Notes under the pieces: model-generated
Database searches by the model: none
The model's input: the letters and a program-made list of their open reading frames with translations, nothing else
Told to the model about the DNA's origin: nothing
Program-made: the position numbers and the translations under genes
Source of the DNA: Thinopyrum elongatum
Lineage: Eukaryota > Streptophyta > Magnoliopsida > Poales > Poaceae
Length of the DNA stretch: 64,000 bases
Assembly (NCBI GenBank): GCA_011799875.1
Contig: CM022303.1
Span: 728,396,340 to 728,460,339 of the forward strand
Reading direction: 5' to 3'
Shown here: positions 46,071 to 57,065 of the stretch, one piece after another
Numbering within the stretch: the first letter of the stretch is position 1
Layout: each line of letters opens with the position of its first letter

Positions 46071-48115
46071 TTATTGTTGTTTCTCTAGAATTAACGTGGA
46101 GCCTCGTATGGTGTTTCCAATTAGTAAATATAAGATGTGGAAGAATTGGGTATTATCATCCCCTTGGACGATCTTAGAAACATTCGCTCTAAGCGCCCAT
46201 TTCATCTTCTCCTCTCTCATAAGAACTTGTAACTTCTTCTCAGCCTCATTCTTAATATTCTGGTCAGACATATTAAGAAGTGTGGATTCCGCTCTCAAAT
46301 CAAGCTCATCAATAATTTGTATCAGTCTCTCCTTTTCAACTTTATATATACCACTTTGATTCTTGGCCCATCCTCTAAAGAACTGACGCAAGTGTCTAAT
46401 TTTGTTTTGCCATCTATCAACAATAGAGGACCCACCAGACTCCCTGGCCCATTTTGTTGCAATGAGATCCATGAAGCCTTCCCTCTCGAACCATCCTAAT
46501 TCGAAAGAGAAAATATTTCTGTTTTCCACATGGGTCGCTTCCCCAGAATCGACCAACAGTGGGGTGTGGTCGAAAATGGCCCTCTGTAAAGCGTGAACCG
46601 TTAGCAATGGAAATTTCTATTCCCACTCAACACTAGTGAGAACCCGGTCCAATTTCTCATAAGTAGGAACTGGTAAAGAATTGGCCCACGTGAATTGTCT
46701 ACCAGTGAGGTCAATCTCCCTCAAATCAAGACTTTCAATGATCGTATTAAACATGAATGACCATCTTTCATCGAAGTTGTCATTATTTTTTTCGTCTTGT
46801 CTTCTAATAATATTGAAGTCTCCCCCAACTAGAATGGGAAGCCTTTAAACCCCACAATTTCTCACCAAATCTACGAGATTTAAGCTCTGGCTAAGCCGCA
46901 CCATATACGCCCACCAAAGCCCATCTGAAGCCATCAACTTTCTAACTTATACGAAATTTGACGGCAAATTCTCCGTAAACCACATTCAACACTTCTAATG
47001 ATCCGCACTTCACCCCAAGTAAGATCCCTCTGGGCCGACCCCTTGGAGGTAAACAGTGCCAATCAAAGTCAACCCCACCTGAAATGGTATTGAGAATTTG
47101 CGAGGTGAAGTTATCTCTACCCGTCTTTAATAAAGCCATAAAATCCAATTTATGCTCTATCGATGTTTCTCTAAGGAATCTCCTTTTAGCCAAGTCCGCT
47201 AGACCTATGCTATTCCAAAAGATCCCTTTCATATATCATTATGGAAAAAAAATTCTTTTGTTTTACTCTCGCACTCCTACGCACTGCCGATGTAGGATAA
47301 ACCTTACTCTTCCAGGTTCTTTTTGGTTTATCCTTCATCACCTCTGCGTCCTCATGACCAGTGGCAGTGGAAGAAATGACATCTATTGGCAAAGGGGCCA
47401 TATACCCCTCTGAAACCACATCCTCGTCCTCATTTTCTAAGCCCTCCGTGGGAACCAATTCCTCACAGAGACTCTGTAATGCAGTAACCCCAAGATTATT
47501 AATATCGGATTCATTCATAGGTTTCACCGCCGCTATGTTTCGAATTAAATCCAAGGCTCTATCCGCTTCTAAATCTAACAGATTGTTAATGGATTTGGCG
47601 GTTTCTTTGCCATTACTACCAAGAGATATCCCTCAGTTGCGGGCTTTATCAGTAATTTCATGCTTAGAAAAGTGAAGAATGGAACAACTTGTATTTACTA
47701 ACATACCTGTATTTTCTTTGATGTCTCAAAGCTTGGCGGCCCTCATAGCACGCTCCAGTTGTATGTCGTCTGCATCCGGTTGGGCCTAAATCCGGTGACT
47801 AAAGCACCTGTCACTGGACATAGGGTCCGGAATCCCTCCAAATGCGATCACGTCCTCCGTAGTAACGCCGCCCGGGTTCTGGCCGCCTGCCATATGCCTG
47901 ACCGGATCCGATGCGATGGGAGACAGTGGCCTCCCGGACTGACCCACCGGTGCGCCGTCCACCATGACGGCCGGTGCACTGAGCTCTGTCGGCCGGCCCT
48001 CCTCACCAACTAATAGGGATACCTCCTGCGTCGTACTGGTCGGATATGGCGATGTAGACCGTGGTGTAGGTAATGGCGTATCCGGCCGACTATGGCCTCC
48101 TGACCACTCCTTATT
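46071..48115 (-). pseudogene. LINE ORF2 5' part: linker and AP-like endonuclease remnant
   Basis: In minus-strand order: a low-complexity linker (47560-48115, DVIAFGGIPDP...), LDLIRNIAAVKPMNESD, then the endonuclease start GIFWNSIGLADLAKRRFLRE (about 47170-47230) with EHKLDFMALLKTGRDNF and DWHCLPPRGRPRG, then ARESGGSSIVDRWQNKIRHL and QGDDNTQFFHI near 46130-46430. Stops interrupt it in several places. The 5' end is truncated at about 48115. It would precede the 41395-44080 block in an intact LINE. Confidence 0.8.
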
Positions 48116-49281
48116 TCAAGAGTTGTTCAAGTTCTTATATCCTTGCTTGACACAACATCTTTCAAAAGAAAGAATTTCATTTCGGCATCAAATTCTAAGC
48201 AAGCACAATCTTACCACTTTGACAACACTTACACAATTCTAAGCAAAAGCGGCTCAGAAAAACAGAGATTAAGAAAAAAAATCTTTATTGTGGTGATGAA
48301 ATTATCGTGGACGATCACTGGCAAAAGTGTCTATTTGCATGGTGAATCTCATCTTCTAGTTTTCAGTAAAGATGAACATGGTTTTATTCTTGGGCTATTG
48401 TTGGTTTTGCCACTAGTTGTGCCATGCTACTCAGTTTTGCAACTAAAAGTTTAATAACTACTTAAAAATGCTATCGTTTCATTAGAAGCGCACTAATAAA
48501 TGCCATTTTCTGCTGTTAGTATCAGGTCAAAATATAAGGTGTATTAGTTTTTTCTATGGTTAAACTTATGCGTGTTTGATCAAGTTTTAAGAAGAAAATA
48601 ATCATATATAATATCAAATTTCTATCATTGTATCCATTATAAAACAATATTTTCATATTTTATTTATTTTGTATCGCAAATGTTGATATTTTATTCCATA
48701 ATCTTAGCCATACATGTATATGTTTGACCTTCAAGAAAACTGATGCATCTTCTAGCTTCTCCACTTGTAAAAGATTCCAACACCACAAAAAAAAAATCAA
48801 ATCTGCAATAGTAACATGACACAATAACGTAATTGTCTATGGCACTGCCACAAAGAACTAGACAAATGTGTTCCCAACTGCTAGATGATGACAAAGACTT
48901 TAAAATTCTTGAAGATCCAAGGTCCCCCCACCTCCTCATGCCAAGATGACATCTGGCGGCGGGGGTGGGGGCAAAAATTTCTTACTACTGTTCTTTCATC
49001 TCCCGGCGGCGGCGGCTATGAGAACATAAAAGATGGATTATTACTATGTTTGATTCCGTTAATAATATTCTTAACTAGCACCTCGTCCCTTTTGGTTTAA
49101 ATGGCACAACTCAAAAATCTCTCCAACCAAGGCTGGTGGTGAGCGGTGGAACCAATTTCATAAGTTGCAAAACTGTTTAATTAGCATGCTCATCTTTTCT
49201 CAAAAGTTCATGTTTATCGATGCTTTAATATGCATTAACCGCAGATGTATATACTTGAGAATCAATAGAAATCAGGACTAA
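48116..49281. other. Intergenic, AT-rich
   Basis: No gene recognised. 48530-48700 resembles a decayed MITE. 48955-49015 has two GGCGGCGG-type runs. Confidence 0.4.
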
Positions 49282-50232
49282 TCGTCCATTAACAGCAAGT
49301 TGAACCCGTGGCGCCGCCACCAAGGCGCCGTGCGGCGCCTGCCTTGGTCGTTCCTCCGGCTGGAGGCGCGGCCTGGGTCGCCGGACTGCTTCGCGTCGGC
49401 CTTTGGCACCATGATCCTGTCGATGCATGCCAGGGATCCTCCCCAACTTGCTCCTGACGACATCTCCTGGTCCGGGACGGGCATCCCGATCCTGGAAGTC
49501 CGCTCGCGGGCCATCCCCTTCGGCCCTTGGCTAGAGTACCATATTGATCCCATCTATCTCGCCGTCGGCGACGACAAGCTGTTCACTATCTGCCTCAACT
49601 CCTTCGAGGTGCTCTCCCTGGATCGATCTGGCGGCGGCATTCAGTGGTCGTGGCAACTGCTCCCGAAGCTGCCATTCGAGGTTTACAACGTTAGCTCCTA
49701 CGCCTTGCACCCCGACGGGAGGTCCTTCCTCGTGAGCATCAAGAAGGAAGCCATTGCGGCGACCTTCGCCTTTGACACGGAGGAGCTCTCATGGAAATAG
49801 CTTGGCGATTGGGCGCTGCCCTTCGACGGCCACAGTCACTTCGACCCTCTCCTCGGTGCCTTTGTCGGGATCTCCGAGTCCAAGGAAGACCCGTACACGC
49901 TCGGTAAACTCTACTCTTGCTGCCTGCCCGGCTCGGATGGCACCCCTCCGGTGTGGAAGCTCGGCAAGGAGCTGTTGAGCGAGGACCCGGCCGAGAGGAA
50001 CCATAGCGCCACCCTCCTCAACATGGGACGCCGGAGCAAATTCTGCCTCATAGAGTGTGTCTACACTGATCAGGACCATGAGGACAACCCCCGACCTGAC
50101 AGCGGTCTTTATCGTCTCACCATGTTCTCCCTCAGCTATGACATGAACGGAGACCTGACCACTGGCAAAAGCCGGCGGGTGCAATACTACAAAGTGCCCG
50201 TCCTTCAACAGCCTGTGGCATTTTGGATGTAA
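49282..50232 (+). pseudogene. DUF1668 family copy, 5'-truncated with an internal stop
   Basis: The frame is open from 49282 and aligns with the intact gene (32053) from its residue about 46: FLRLEARPGSPDCFASAFGT, IYLAVGDDKLFTICLNSFEV, SYALHPDGRSFLVS. A TAG at 49798-49800 replaces a Gln codon (WK-stop-LGDWALPFDG). The same frame then runs on cleanly to 50232 (DMNGDLTTGKSRRVQYYKVP, PVAFWM). No ATG is available for the N-terminal 45 residues; AACAG at 49291-49295 could be an acceptor if a 5' exon exists. Apart from the single stop there is no frame damage, so inactivation is recent or the stop is polymorphic. Confidence 0.82.
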
Positions 50233-50418
50233 AATGCTAAAATAATGTTATTTTGGATGATTTCTATGTTTAATTTTCACTCAATTGTCATTTGTGATTT
50301 TCTCTTTCTATTGCTTATGTTTTAACTAGGGTGATACTAATTCAGTACCAAGTACATCATATACACACCATCAATACCAGAAAATATGAAGAAAACACAG
50401 TGTGTCAATTATTAGGTA

Positions 50419-50499
50419 CTCCCTTTGTCAAGAAATACAAGAGCGTTTAGATAACTAAAGTAGTGATCTAAACGCTCTTATATTTCTTTACAGAGAGAG
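50419..50499. mobile_element. Short Stowaway MITE (Athos/Thalos type)
   Basis: 81 bp, nearly a perfect hairpin: AAGAGCGTTTAGAT and ATCTAAACGCTCTTA around ACTAAAGTAGTG, with TA target duplication at 50417-50418 and 50500-50501. Confidence 0.88.
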
Positions 50500-51024
50500 T
50501 ACCAAACTCCTTGTAAACATCTCATGTACTCTAGATTTTTCTGTTTGCTCTAATCCTGGAGACCGTTATAAAAATATATTTGTATACCACATTATTTAAA
50601 GTTATTTAAGATGCTTAATGACATAAACATAGACACACACACTATATTAACGTAACATTCACAAATTAATCCGCAAAGACATGAATTTTTTTCCTTTTTC
50701 TCATTCAACCACATTTAAGTGGAATTGACTTAAATATGTTTTAAGATGTATTGTATTAAAAAATTAACTTTTTACTAAATATAGTTTAAATTACCATAAT
50801 AATTATCTATTGTTGTAATTTGGAAAAATGACTTATAAATAACTATTAACGTTTAGTATAAATAATGATATTTATTTTGACTCGCATCGACCACAATAGT
50901 TTAACTCACACTGCCGACAGTAGAAAAAGAAAGTGCGTTCGACAGGAATAAAAAATAAGAGTAACAGACAAATGCGCACTCACTAGTAGAAAACAGGGCT
51001 TTGGTCCAGGCCTGCCCAGCCCAT

Positions 51025-51270
51025 TAGTCCCGGTTCAGTCACGAACCGGGACCCATGGGGGCATACGTCCCGGTTCGTGCGCCCAGGGGTCCGGCCGGGC
51101 CTCGTGGGGCATTGGTCCCGGTTCGTCTGGACCCTTTTGTCCCGGTTCCAGACACGAACTGGGACCAATGGGCCTCGCTCGTGGCCCACATCCATTGGTC
51201 CCGGTTCGTGGCTGGAACCGGGACCAAATGGTGGCCTTTAGTCCCGGTTCCAACCACGAACCGGGACCAA
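51025..51270. repeat. Subterminal GGTCCCGGTTCGTG repeats of the CACTA element
   Basis: GTCCCGGTTCGTG and CACGAACCGGGACC alternate; 51190-51270 includes two near-palindromic pairs (GGTCCCGGTTCGTG...GAACCGGGACC). These are the expected transposase-binding sites. Confidence 0.85.
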
Positions 51271-51669
51271 TGTTGTGCTTATATATACCCCTCGCCCGTG
51301 AGCAGAGCACTCCACTGCTCTGTTTTTTTCTGGCCGGCGAGGGGAGGGGTTTGTGGTGCTCTAGCTCACCTCCTATGCACATGACGTGTTCGATGAAATG
51401 CCCGAGCAACACTACTTAAGCTTTCTCCTCTCCAAAGTCGACCTTCAAGCTCCATTTTCCTCAAGATTTGACTAGGTTTAGCGGTCCGTCACGTCCCGTC
51501 CCCGTCTTCACCGCCTCGATCGCCCGCGCCGATCTCGTCGCCGGCATAACCGTGGTGAGCCTCTTGTTCTTATCTTCTTTCTAAAAGAAAAAAATTCTTA
51601 CTTGTATGATTTAGATAGATACTTGTCTAATTTTCTTACTTTTATTATTGTTTGTTATTATATAGTGCG

Positions 51670-52116
51670 ATGGTTTTGGTATCCGCCCCCGTCGGCCCTC
51701 GTCCTGTCTATGATTCGGATGTGGTATATATTATATTTTATAACTATTTGGTTCATTTATTATTTATGACAATTATGCTGGCCAACGTGACATAGATTTT
51801 TTTATCTAGGAGGTATGTGAACCGGAAATTCCAACCGACCCTATTGTCGAGAGGTTAAATTTAGTTGAAGAAGAAAACAATTACTTGAAGGAAAAATTGA
51901 AAAAAAATTAAGGAGGAGAAGATGATATTGGAGTTGCATGTTGCGGATGTCGTCGATGATCACAAGATCAAGATGGATGCAATGCGCTTCAAGATTAGAA
52001 AGTATAGAAAATATGCCATTCATACCGAGGCTTGGTATCATTATGCCGTTGGATCAATTGTTACCTTGGTTGCGATTATGATCGCATTTGTTGTTGCATT
52101 GAAATGTTTTACATAG
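51670..52116 (+). pseudogene. CACTA-associated small coiled-coil/membrane-segment protein
   Basis: An exon at 51670 (MVLVSAPVGPRPVYDSD), an intron to about 51808, then EVCEPEIPTDPIVERLNLVE with a coiled-coil KEKLKK, then a frameshift in an A8 run at 51899-51906 giving TAA. The shifted frame continues MILELHVADVVDDHKIKMDA and ends in a hydrophobic segment (VGSIVTLVAIMIAFVVALK) at 52116. I recall this protein from Triticeae CACTA elements; its role is unknown. Confidence 0.65.
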
Positions 52117-52288
52117 TTTCAATGTATGGTTTAATTAGATGCTCTGGAGAGCTATATGTTGTTCAATGAGAACTATGTATGTACTTTGGTTTTAATGTGA
52201 TGATGAACTTCTATTAATTTGGTCACTTATCTATTCATGATGTTTTGTAATGGTTTTTGACACACTTAATTATATATAATGCACGCAG

Positions 52289-53364
52289 ATGAACCAGCAA
52301 TGGATGTACGGTGACAGACGCACCTCCGAGTACATTAAGGGCGTGCATAATTTTCTCGAAGTGGCTAAGGCAAACATGCAGAATGGTTTTATGTGTTGTC
52401 CATGCCCTATATGTGGGAATACGAAGTCTTACTCTGACCGGAAAATCCTTCACACCCACCTGCTTTATAAGGGTTTCATGCCACACTATAATGTTTGGAC
52501 CAGGCACGGAGAAACAGGGGTTATGATGGAAGACAGCGAAGAAGAAGAGGACGATGACAACTATGTGCCCCCTGAATACGATGATGCTGCAACGGGGGAA
52601 GCTGAAGATCAAGAGGAACCAGACGATGTGCCCGATGATGATCTCCGCCGGGTCATTGTTGATGCAAGGAGACAGTGCGAAAGTGAAAAGGAGAAGCTGA
52701 AATTCGATCGCATGTTAGAGGATCACCAAAAAGGGTTGTACCCCAATTGCGAAGATGGCAACACAAAGCTCGGTACCGTACTGGAATTGCTGCAGTGGAA
52801 GGCAGAGAATGCTGTGCCTGACAAAGGATTTGAGAAGCTACTGAAAATATTGAAGAAAAAGCTTCCAAAGGATAACGAATTGCCCAACAGTATGTACGCA
52901 GCAAAGAAGGTCGTATGCCCTCTAGGATTGGAGGTGCAGAAGATACATGCATGCCCTAATGACTGCATCCTGTACCGCGGTGCGTACGAGGATTTGAACG
53001 CATGCCCGGTATGCGGTGCATTGTGGTATAAGATCAGACGAGATGACCCTGGTGATGTTGACGGCGAGCCCCCCAGGAAGAGGGTTCCTGCCAAGGTGAT
53101 GTGGTATGCTCCTATAATACCACGGTTGAAACGTTTGTTCAGAAACAAAGAGCATGCCAAGTTGATGCGATGGCACAGAGAGGACCGTAAGAAAGACAGG
53201 AAGTTGAGAGCACCCGCTGACGGGTCGCAGTGGAGAAAAATCGAGAGAAAGTACCGGACTGAGTTTGCGGGTGACCCAAGGAACGTATGGTTTGGTTTAA
53301 GCGCGGATGGCATTAATCCTTTCGGGGAGCAGAGCAGCAATCACAGCACCTGGCCCGTGACTCT
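52289..53364 (+). pseudogene. CACTA TNP2 transposase, N-terminal part, cut by copia insertion
   Basis: 359 aa up to the insertion. The N-terminal Transpos_assoc-type region shows WMYGDRRTSEYIKGVHNFLE and CPCPICGN, HLLYKGFMPHYNVWTRHGE. An acidic linker follows, then the Transposase_21 region with PNDCILYRGAYEDLNACPVC, PRLKRLFRNKEHAKLMRWH and DPRNVWFGLSADGINPFG, SSNHSTWPVTL. The frame is open throughout with no stops, so the element was likely intact when the copia element landed after WPVTL. An AG directly before the ATG (GCACGCAG|ATG) may be an acceptor. Confidence 0.88.
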
Positions 53365-55514
53365 TGTAGGAGATATGCCCTAGAGGCAATAATAAATGTT
53401 ATTGATTATCTCCTTGTTCATAATTAGGTTTATGTTCCATGCTATAACTGCTATGGTTCTCGAGTCTGCAAATAAAACGAGGCTCGGAGGAAGACTCATA
53501 TGCACGTGTGGAATAATAAACGGTAATATGTATTCCTAGTCTGGCCTCTAAGACTAGCTCAAGTATTGCATGATGGTTCTGTTTTCCTGATCATGGGCAT
53601 GTCTATGCCAGCAATTTTGAGGGCACAGTGTTAGAAGAACATTTGTGTTGAATCGACCCAAATTGATGTTATGCTATGAGTTACATTCGTCACATATTAA
53701 TGGTTAATAACACAGAGATGGTTAATGTTTGCAAAATTCCTTAGACCATGAGAGTGTCGAGTTTCTTCATACTTGCTTCATGAACTTTGGGGTTTGTTAA
53801 ACGTCATCCGTAAATGGGTGGCTATTACGGCGGCTTACGGGTTCATGGAAAAGTGTGTCAAGTAACTTGATAGCTCGAGATTGGGATTTGCTCCTCCGAC
53901 GATGGAGAGATATCTCTGGGCCCTCTCGGTGTTACGGTATCCATCATCGTCTGGCCAGACACTTTGTGATTTGATCACAGGGATAACGAGAAAAGAGAAC
54001 AATACCGGTAACGAGGTAACTGGCATAGTGGACAAGTTGTTGATCCACGGAAATGCCTACATGTCTAACCTCGGGTATTTGTAACATATCGTGAAGCAAC
54101 AGGAATAGCACACGGCAACTGGAGGTTCACTCGAATATTCATTCGTGTGGGTATAGGGGTCAATATGGGTGTCCACGGCTCCGATGTTGATCATTGATTG
54201 GAAGGTGTTCCGTGTCATGTCTATACTTCACCGAACCTATAGGGTCACACGCTTAAGGGTCATCTATCTGCTGAATACTAGACAGGGAGTCTGAGAGAAT
54301 ATCACCGAAAAGTTTCGGAGACAACGGAAGAGTTCCGGAGAGAGAACACTGAAAAAGTTTCGATAAAACCGAAAAGTTGTTTCGGATAAAACCATTGATC
54401 CAAAAAGGTTTCGGCAAGCACCGGGAATGTTTTGGAGGTTGCCAGATTGGTCTGGTAATTTCTGGAATTTTTCTGGAGAAAAAACCGAAAAAAAGTTTCG
54501 GAGCTGCCGGAGTTGTTTACCGGGTAAACAAAGATGGTTTTAAATTAAACCACCATACTGGAAATGTTCCAGAGCGCGTCCAGATAATTTTAGAGGGTGC
54601 CAGAAATGTTCTGGGAACTTCTGGAATTTTTCAGAAATAATAGTCGCGGAAAACATCTTGTCCCAGCGTGAGGGGACAAGATCCCACGGATCGTGGGGGC
54701 TGTTTTTGGGGGGGCCCCCTTTGGGAGCAGCCCCCTTGTGGCTGGACAAAATGTTGGGGGGGGGGCCCATGGTGGGGGGCAGCCCCCACAAATGGTGGAG
54801 AGTGTTGGGAGGAAGGTGGGGCCCCATGGGGGAACACCATGGACAAGGGAACATGTTTTTCCCTTGTTTGGTGGGAACATGTTCTCCTTGTTTTGTGGGA
54901 ACATGTTTTCCCCATGTTTAGTGGGCTGAATTTTCAGCCCCCTCCACCCCTTCCACCACTATATAAGGAGGAGGAGAGGTGCTCTCCAACTCCACTCCAA
55001 CTCTCTCACACAAGCCATGCATGATCTGGCATTCTCTCTCCCTCCCACGAAATAGTTTCGTAGTGCCGAAAGGCTGTCTGGGTTCCGGTGGGAACTAGTT
55101 CTGGACGGCGAAGCCCTGCCAAATAGATGGCACCGTATGTGTGCAACCCCGTAGAGAGGTCGTAGTTTCGTCCTTTTGCCTGAGGGGCTGTTCGAGTGTC
55201 CTCCCGAAGGGCTGTCCGAGTGACGGTCCGAGTTCTGTGAGTCCTCCCGAAGGGCTGTCCACGACACCGTCCGGGGGACTGTCCGACCGCCTCCCGGAGG
55301 GCTGTCCGAGTGGCGGATGAGGGAGTACATCCTCGCGGTTGGGAGGTTGTAAATCCTAGCTGCGGGGATCTGCACCGACGATCGTCATCGACTCTACTTC
55401 CGCTGCGCTACGAGTCGGTAACGAAAATGATCAAACCTTGTATGCAGTCTCCATAGTGGTCCTGGGCTGGTGCGTAGGTCGGAAAATTTTTGTTTTCTAC
55501 TGCGTTACCCAACA
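53365..55514 (+). repeat. 5' LTR of the copia element
   Basis: 2,150 bp, TG...CA. Over the first ~1,075 bp it differs from the visible 3' LTR by about six substitutions, a 1 bp indel and a 13 bp indel (counted by eye). It contains a TATA box at 54960-54967 and G-rich and C-rich runs at 54700-54790. Confidence 0.92.
54960..54967 (+). promoter_or_regulatory. LTR TATA box (first copy)
   Basis: TATATAAG follows CCACCACTA in the LTR; transcription would begin about 30 bases downstream. The duplicated segment carries the same box at 57058-57065, exactly 2,098 bases later. Confidence 0.7.
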
Positions 55515-55515
55515 G

Positions 55516-55529
55516 TGGCATCATGAGCC
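55516..55529 (+). other. Primer binding site (first copy)
   Basis: TGGCATCATGAGCC begins one base after the LTR end and resembles the initiator-Met tRNA primer site of wheat copia elements (TGGTATCAGAGCC). The second copy at 57614-57627 is TGGCATCAAGAGCC. Confidence 0.75.
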
Positions 55530-57057
55530 GTGCTATGCGTAGATGCAGGTTGCGATCTAGAATACATGAGATGTATGGGTGTTGCACAATATAATTAGGT
55601 AGTAGATGAGTTCTATTACTGAAAATTATTTGTGCGGGTAGCAGATGAAATCTGTTACCCGATGTTCTTGTTGCTTCCCTGGAATTTGCATATTTCTGAT
55701 CTTGATAACAGTATGGTGGAGTTTCAAAGTTCTGGCAATCCGCGATCCTGATTGATCAACGAAGTGCTAACAGTTCATTGAATTCCACCGTAGTTAAAAG
55801 GAAAGATGAAATTTCGCAGACAAAAGGGCAATGCAGATATGATCTGCACGGGGGTCATGCGTATGACGAAGTTTAGTATGGGGCTCGAGATTTTATTATC
55901 TTGGTTTTCATACACCCTGGAAAGTTAATCTAGCGACTTGAATTATCATACTTGATGATGGACGTTGGTAGCTTCGGTTTGTTTCGAAACCTTAGAAGCC
56001 ACGTAAAACAAGTTTTTGCATGAACCGATTAGAGGCGTCTAACTTGGTTTTGCAGGAGGGTTTGCATGTGCATATGATGTGGTACAGTAGTGCTCATAAT
56101 AATTTGATTATGTATGAGATGTCTATATGATGTAAACTGATTAACATGACCTGCGTGTCATGATTCGGCATGATGGCTGGAGCCATATGATTGCACTTTA
56201 ATGACCTGCGTGTCAACCTTATGTAATGCACTTATTTTATTAGCTATAGAGATAGCAATATTATCTGGTGCATCGACAAGGTGGTGGCAATCTTCGCAAA
56301 GGTGAACACCGACGCGAATGCCAAAGACGAAGAAATACAAGACTTCTCCGTCAGAAAGGGCTATACCATATCATTCTATTATGAATTGCCTGAGATGTTT
56401 ATCCCTTATGATGCACCCTTCTTGATTGCGCGGTAGTCGCTTTTATTAGGGTGATCTCTCACAAAAATATCAAGTAGTTAGTGTTCTCCCAAGTGTAGCA
56501 CCGTCACGGCACCTAACTTTTCGGGGCATCACAGGATCTCCCTGGGTGCGAACGATTAGGGATGTGTGAGGCGGGTGAGTTGAGACCTCGCAGCGAGATC
56601 ACTTGGTTGTCTTGACGTTCTGGAAGGATCTCCCTGAGCTCGGAACACGCCCATCGAAAGATGAACAAGAGTCACATAGAGATGTGATTGGCAAGTTTGC
56701 CTACCGATTGAAGTTCGCGCCATCAGTGTTCATCTCGTTCAATGGCGTTGAATGGAAATGCGGGTCTTGTATCACTCACAATCAATTATGAGAGATATTG
56801 ATTTGAGGGGGGCCCCCTTTGGGAGCAGCCCCCTTGTGGCTGGACAAAATGTTGGGGGGGCCCCCCATGGTGGGGGGCAGCCCCCACAAATGGTGGAGAG
56901 TGTTGGGAGGAAGGTGGGGCCCCATGGGGGAACACCATGGACAAGGGAACATGTTTTTCCCTTGTTTGGTGGGAACATGTTCTCCTTGTTTTGTGGGAAC
57001 ATGTTTTCCCCATGTTTAGTGGGCTGAATTTTCAGCCCCCTCCACCCCTTCCACCAC

Positions 57058-57065
57058 TATATAAG
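57058..57065 (+). promoter_or_regulatory. LTR TATA box (second copy)
   Basis: An identical TATATAAG context in unit B of the duplication, now inside the transcribed leader. Confidence 0.6.

Larger units (their letters stand above)
50981..53364 (+). mobile_element. Left part of a large CACTA element, split by a copia insertion
   Basis: Starts CACTAGTAGAAAACAGGGCT with subterminal repeats of TCCCGGTTCGTG or its complement (51025-51270, about nine). It carries a small-protein gene and then the beginning of TNP2. The copia element at 53365 interrupts it; the remainder must lie beyond the window. Confidence 0.88.

Noticed and set aside
54658..55024. Gly/Trp-rich frames and their proline-rich antisense, present again at 56752-57122
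   Set aside because: LTR sequence repeated by the 2,098 bp duplication; not a conserved protein.
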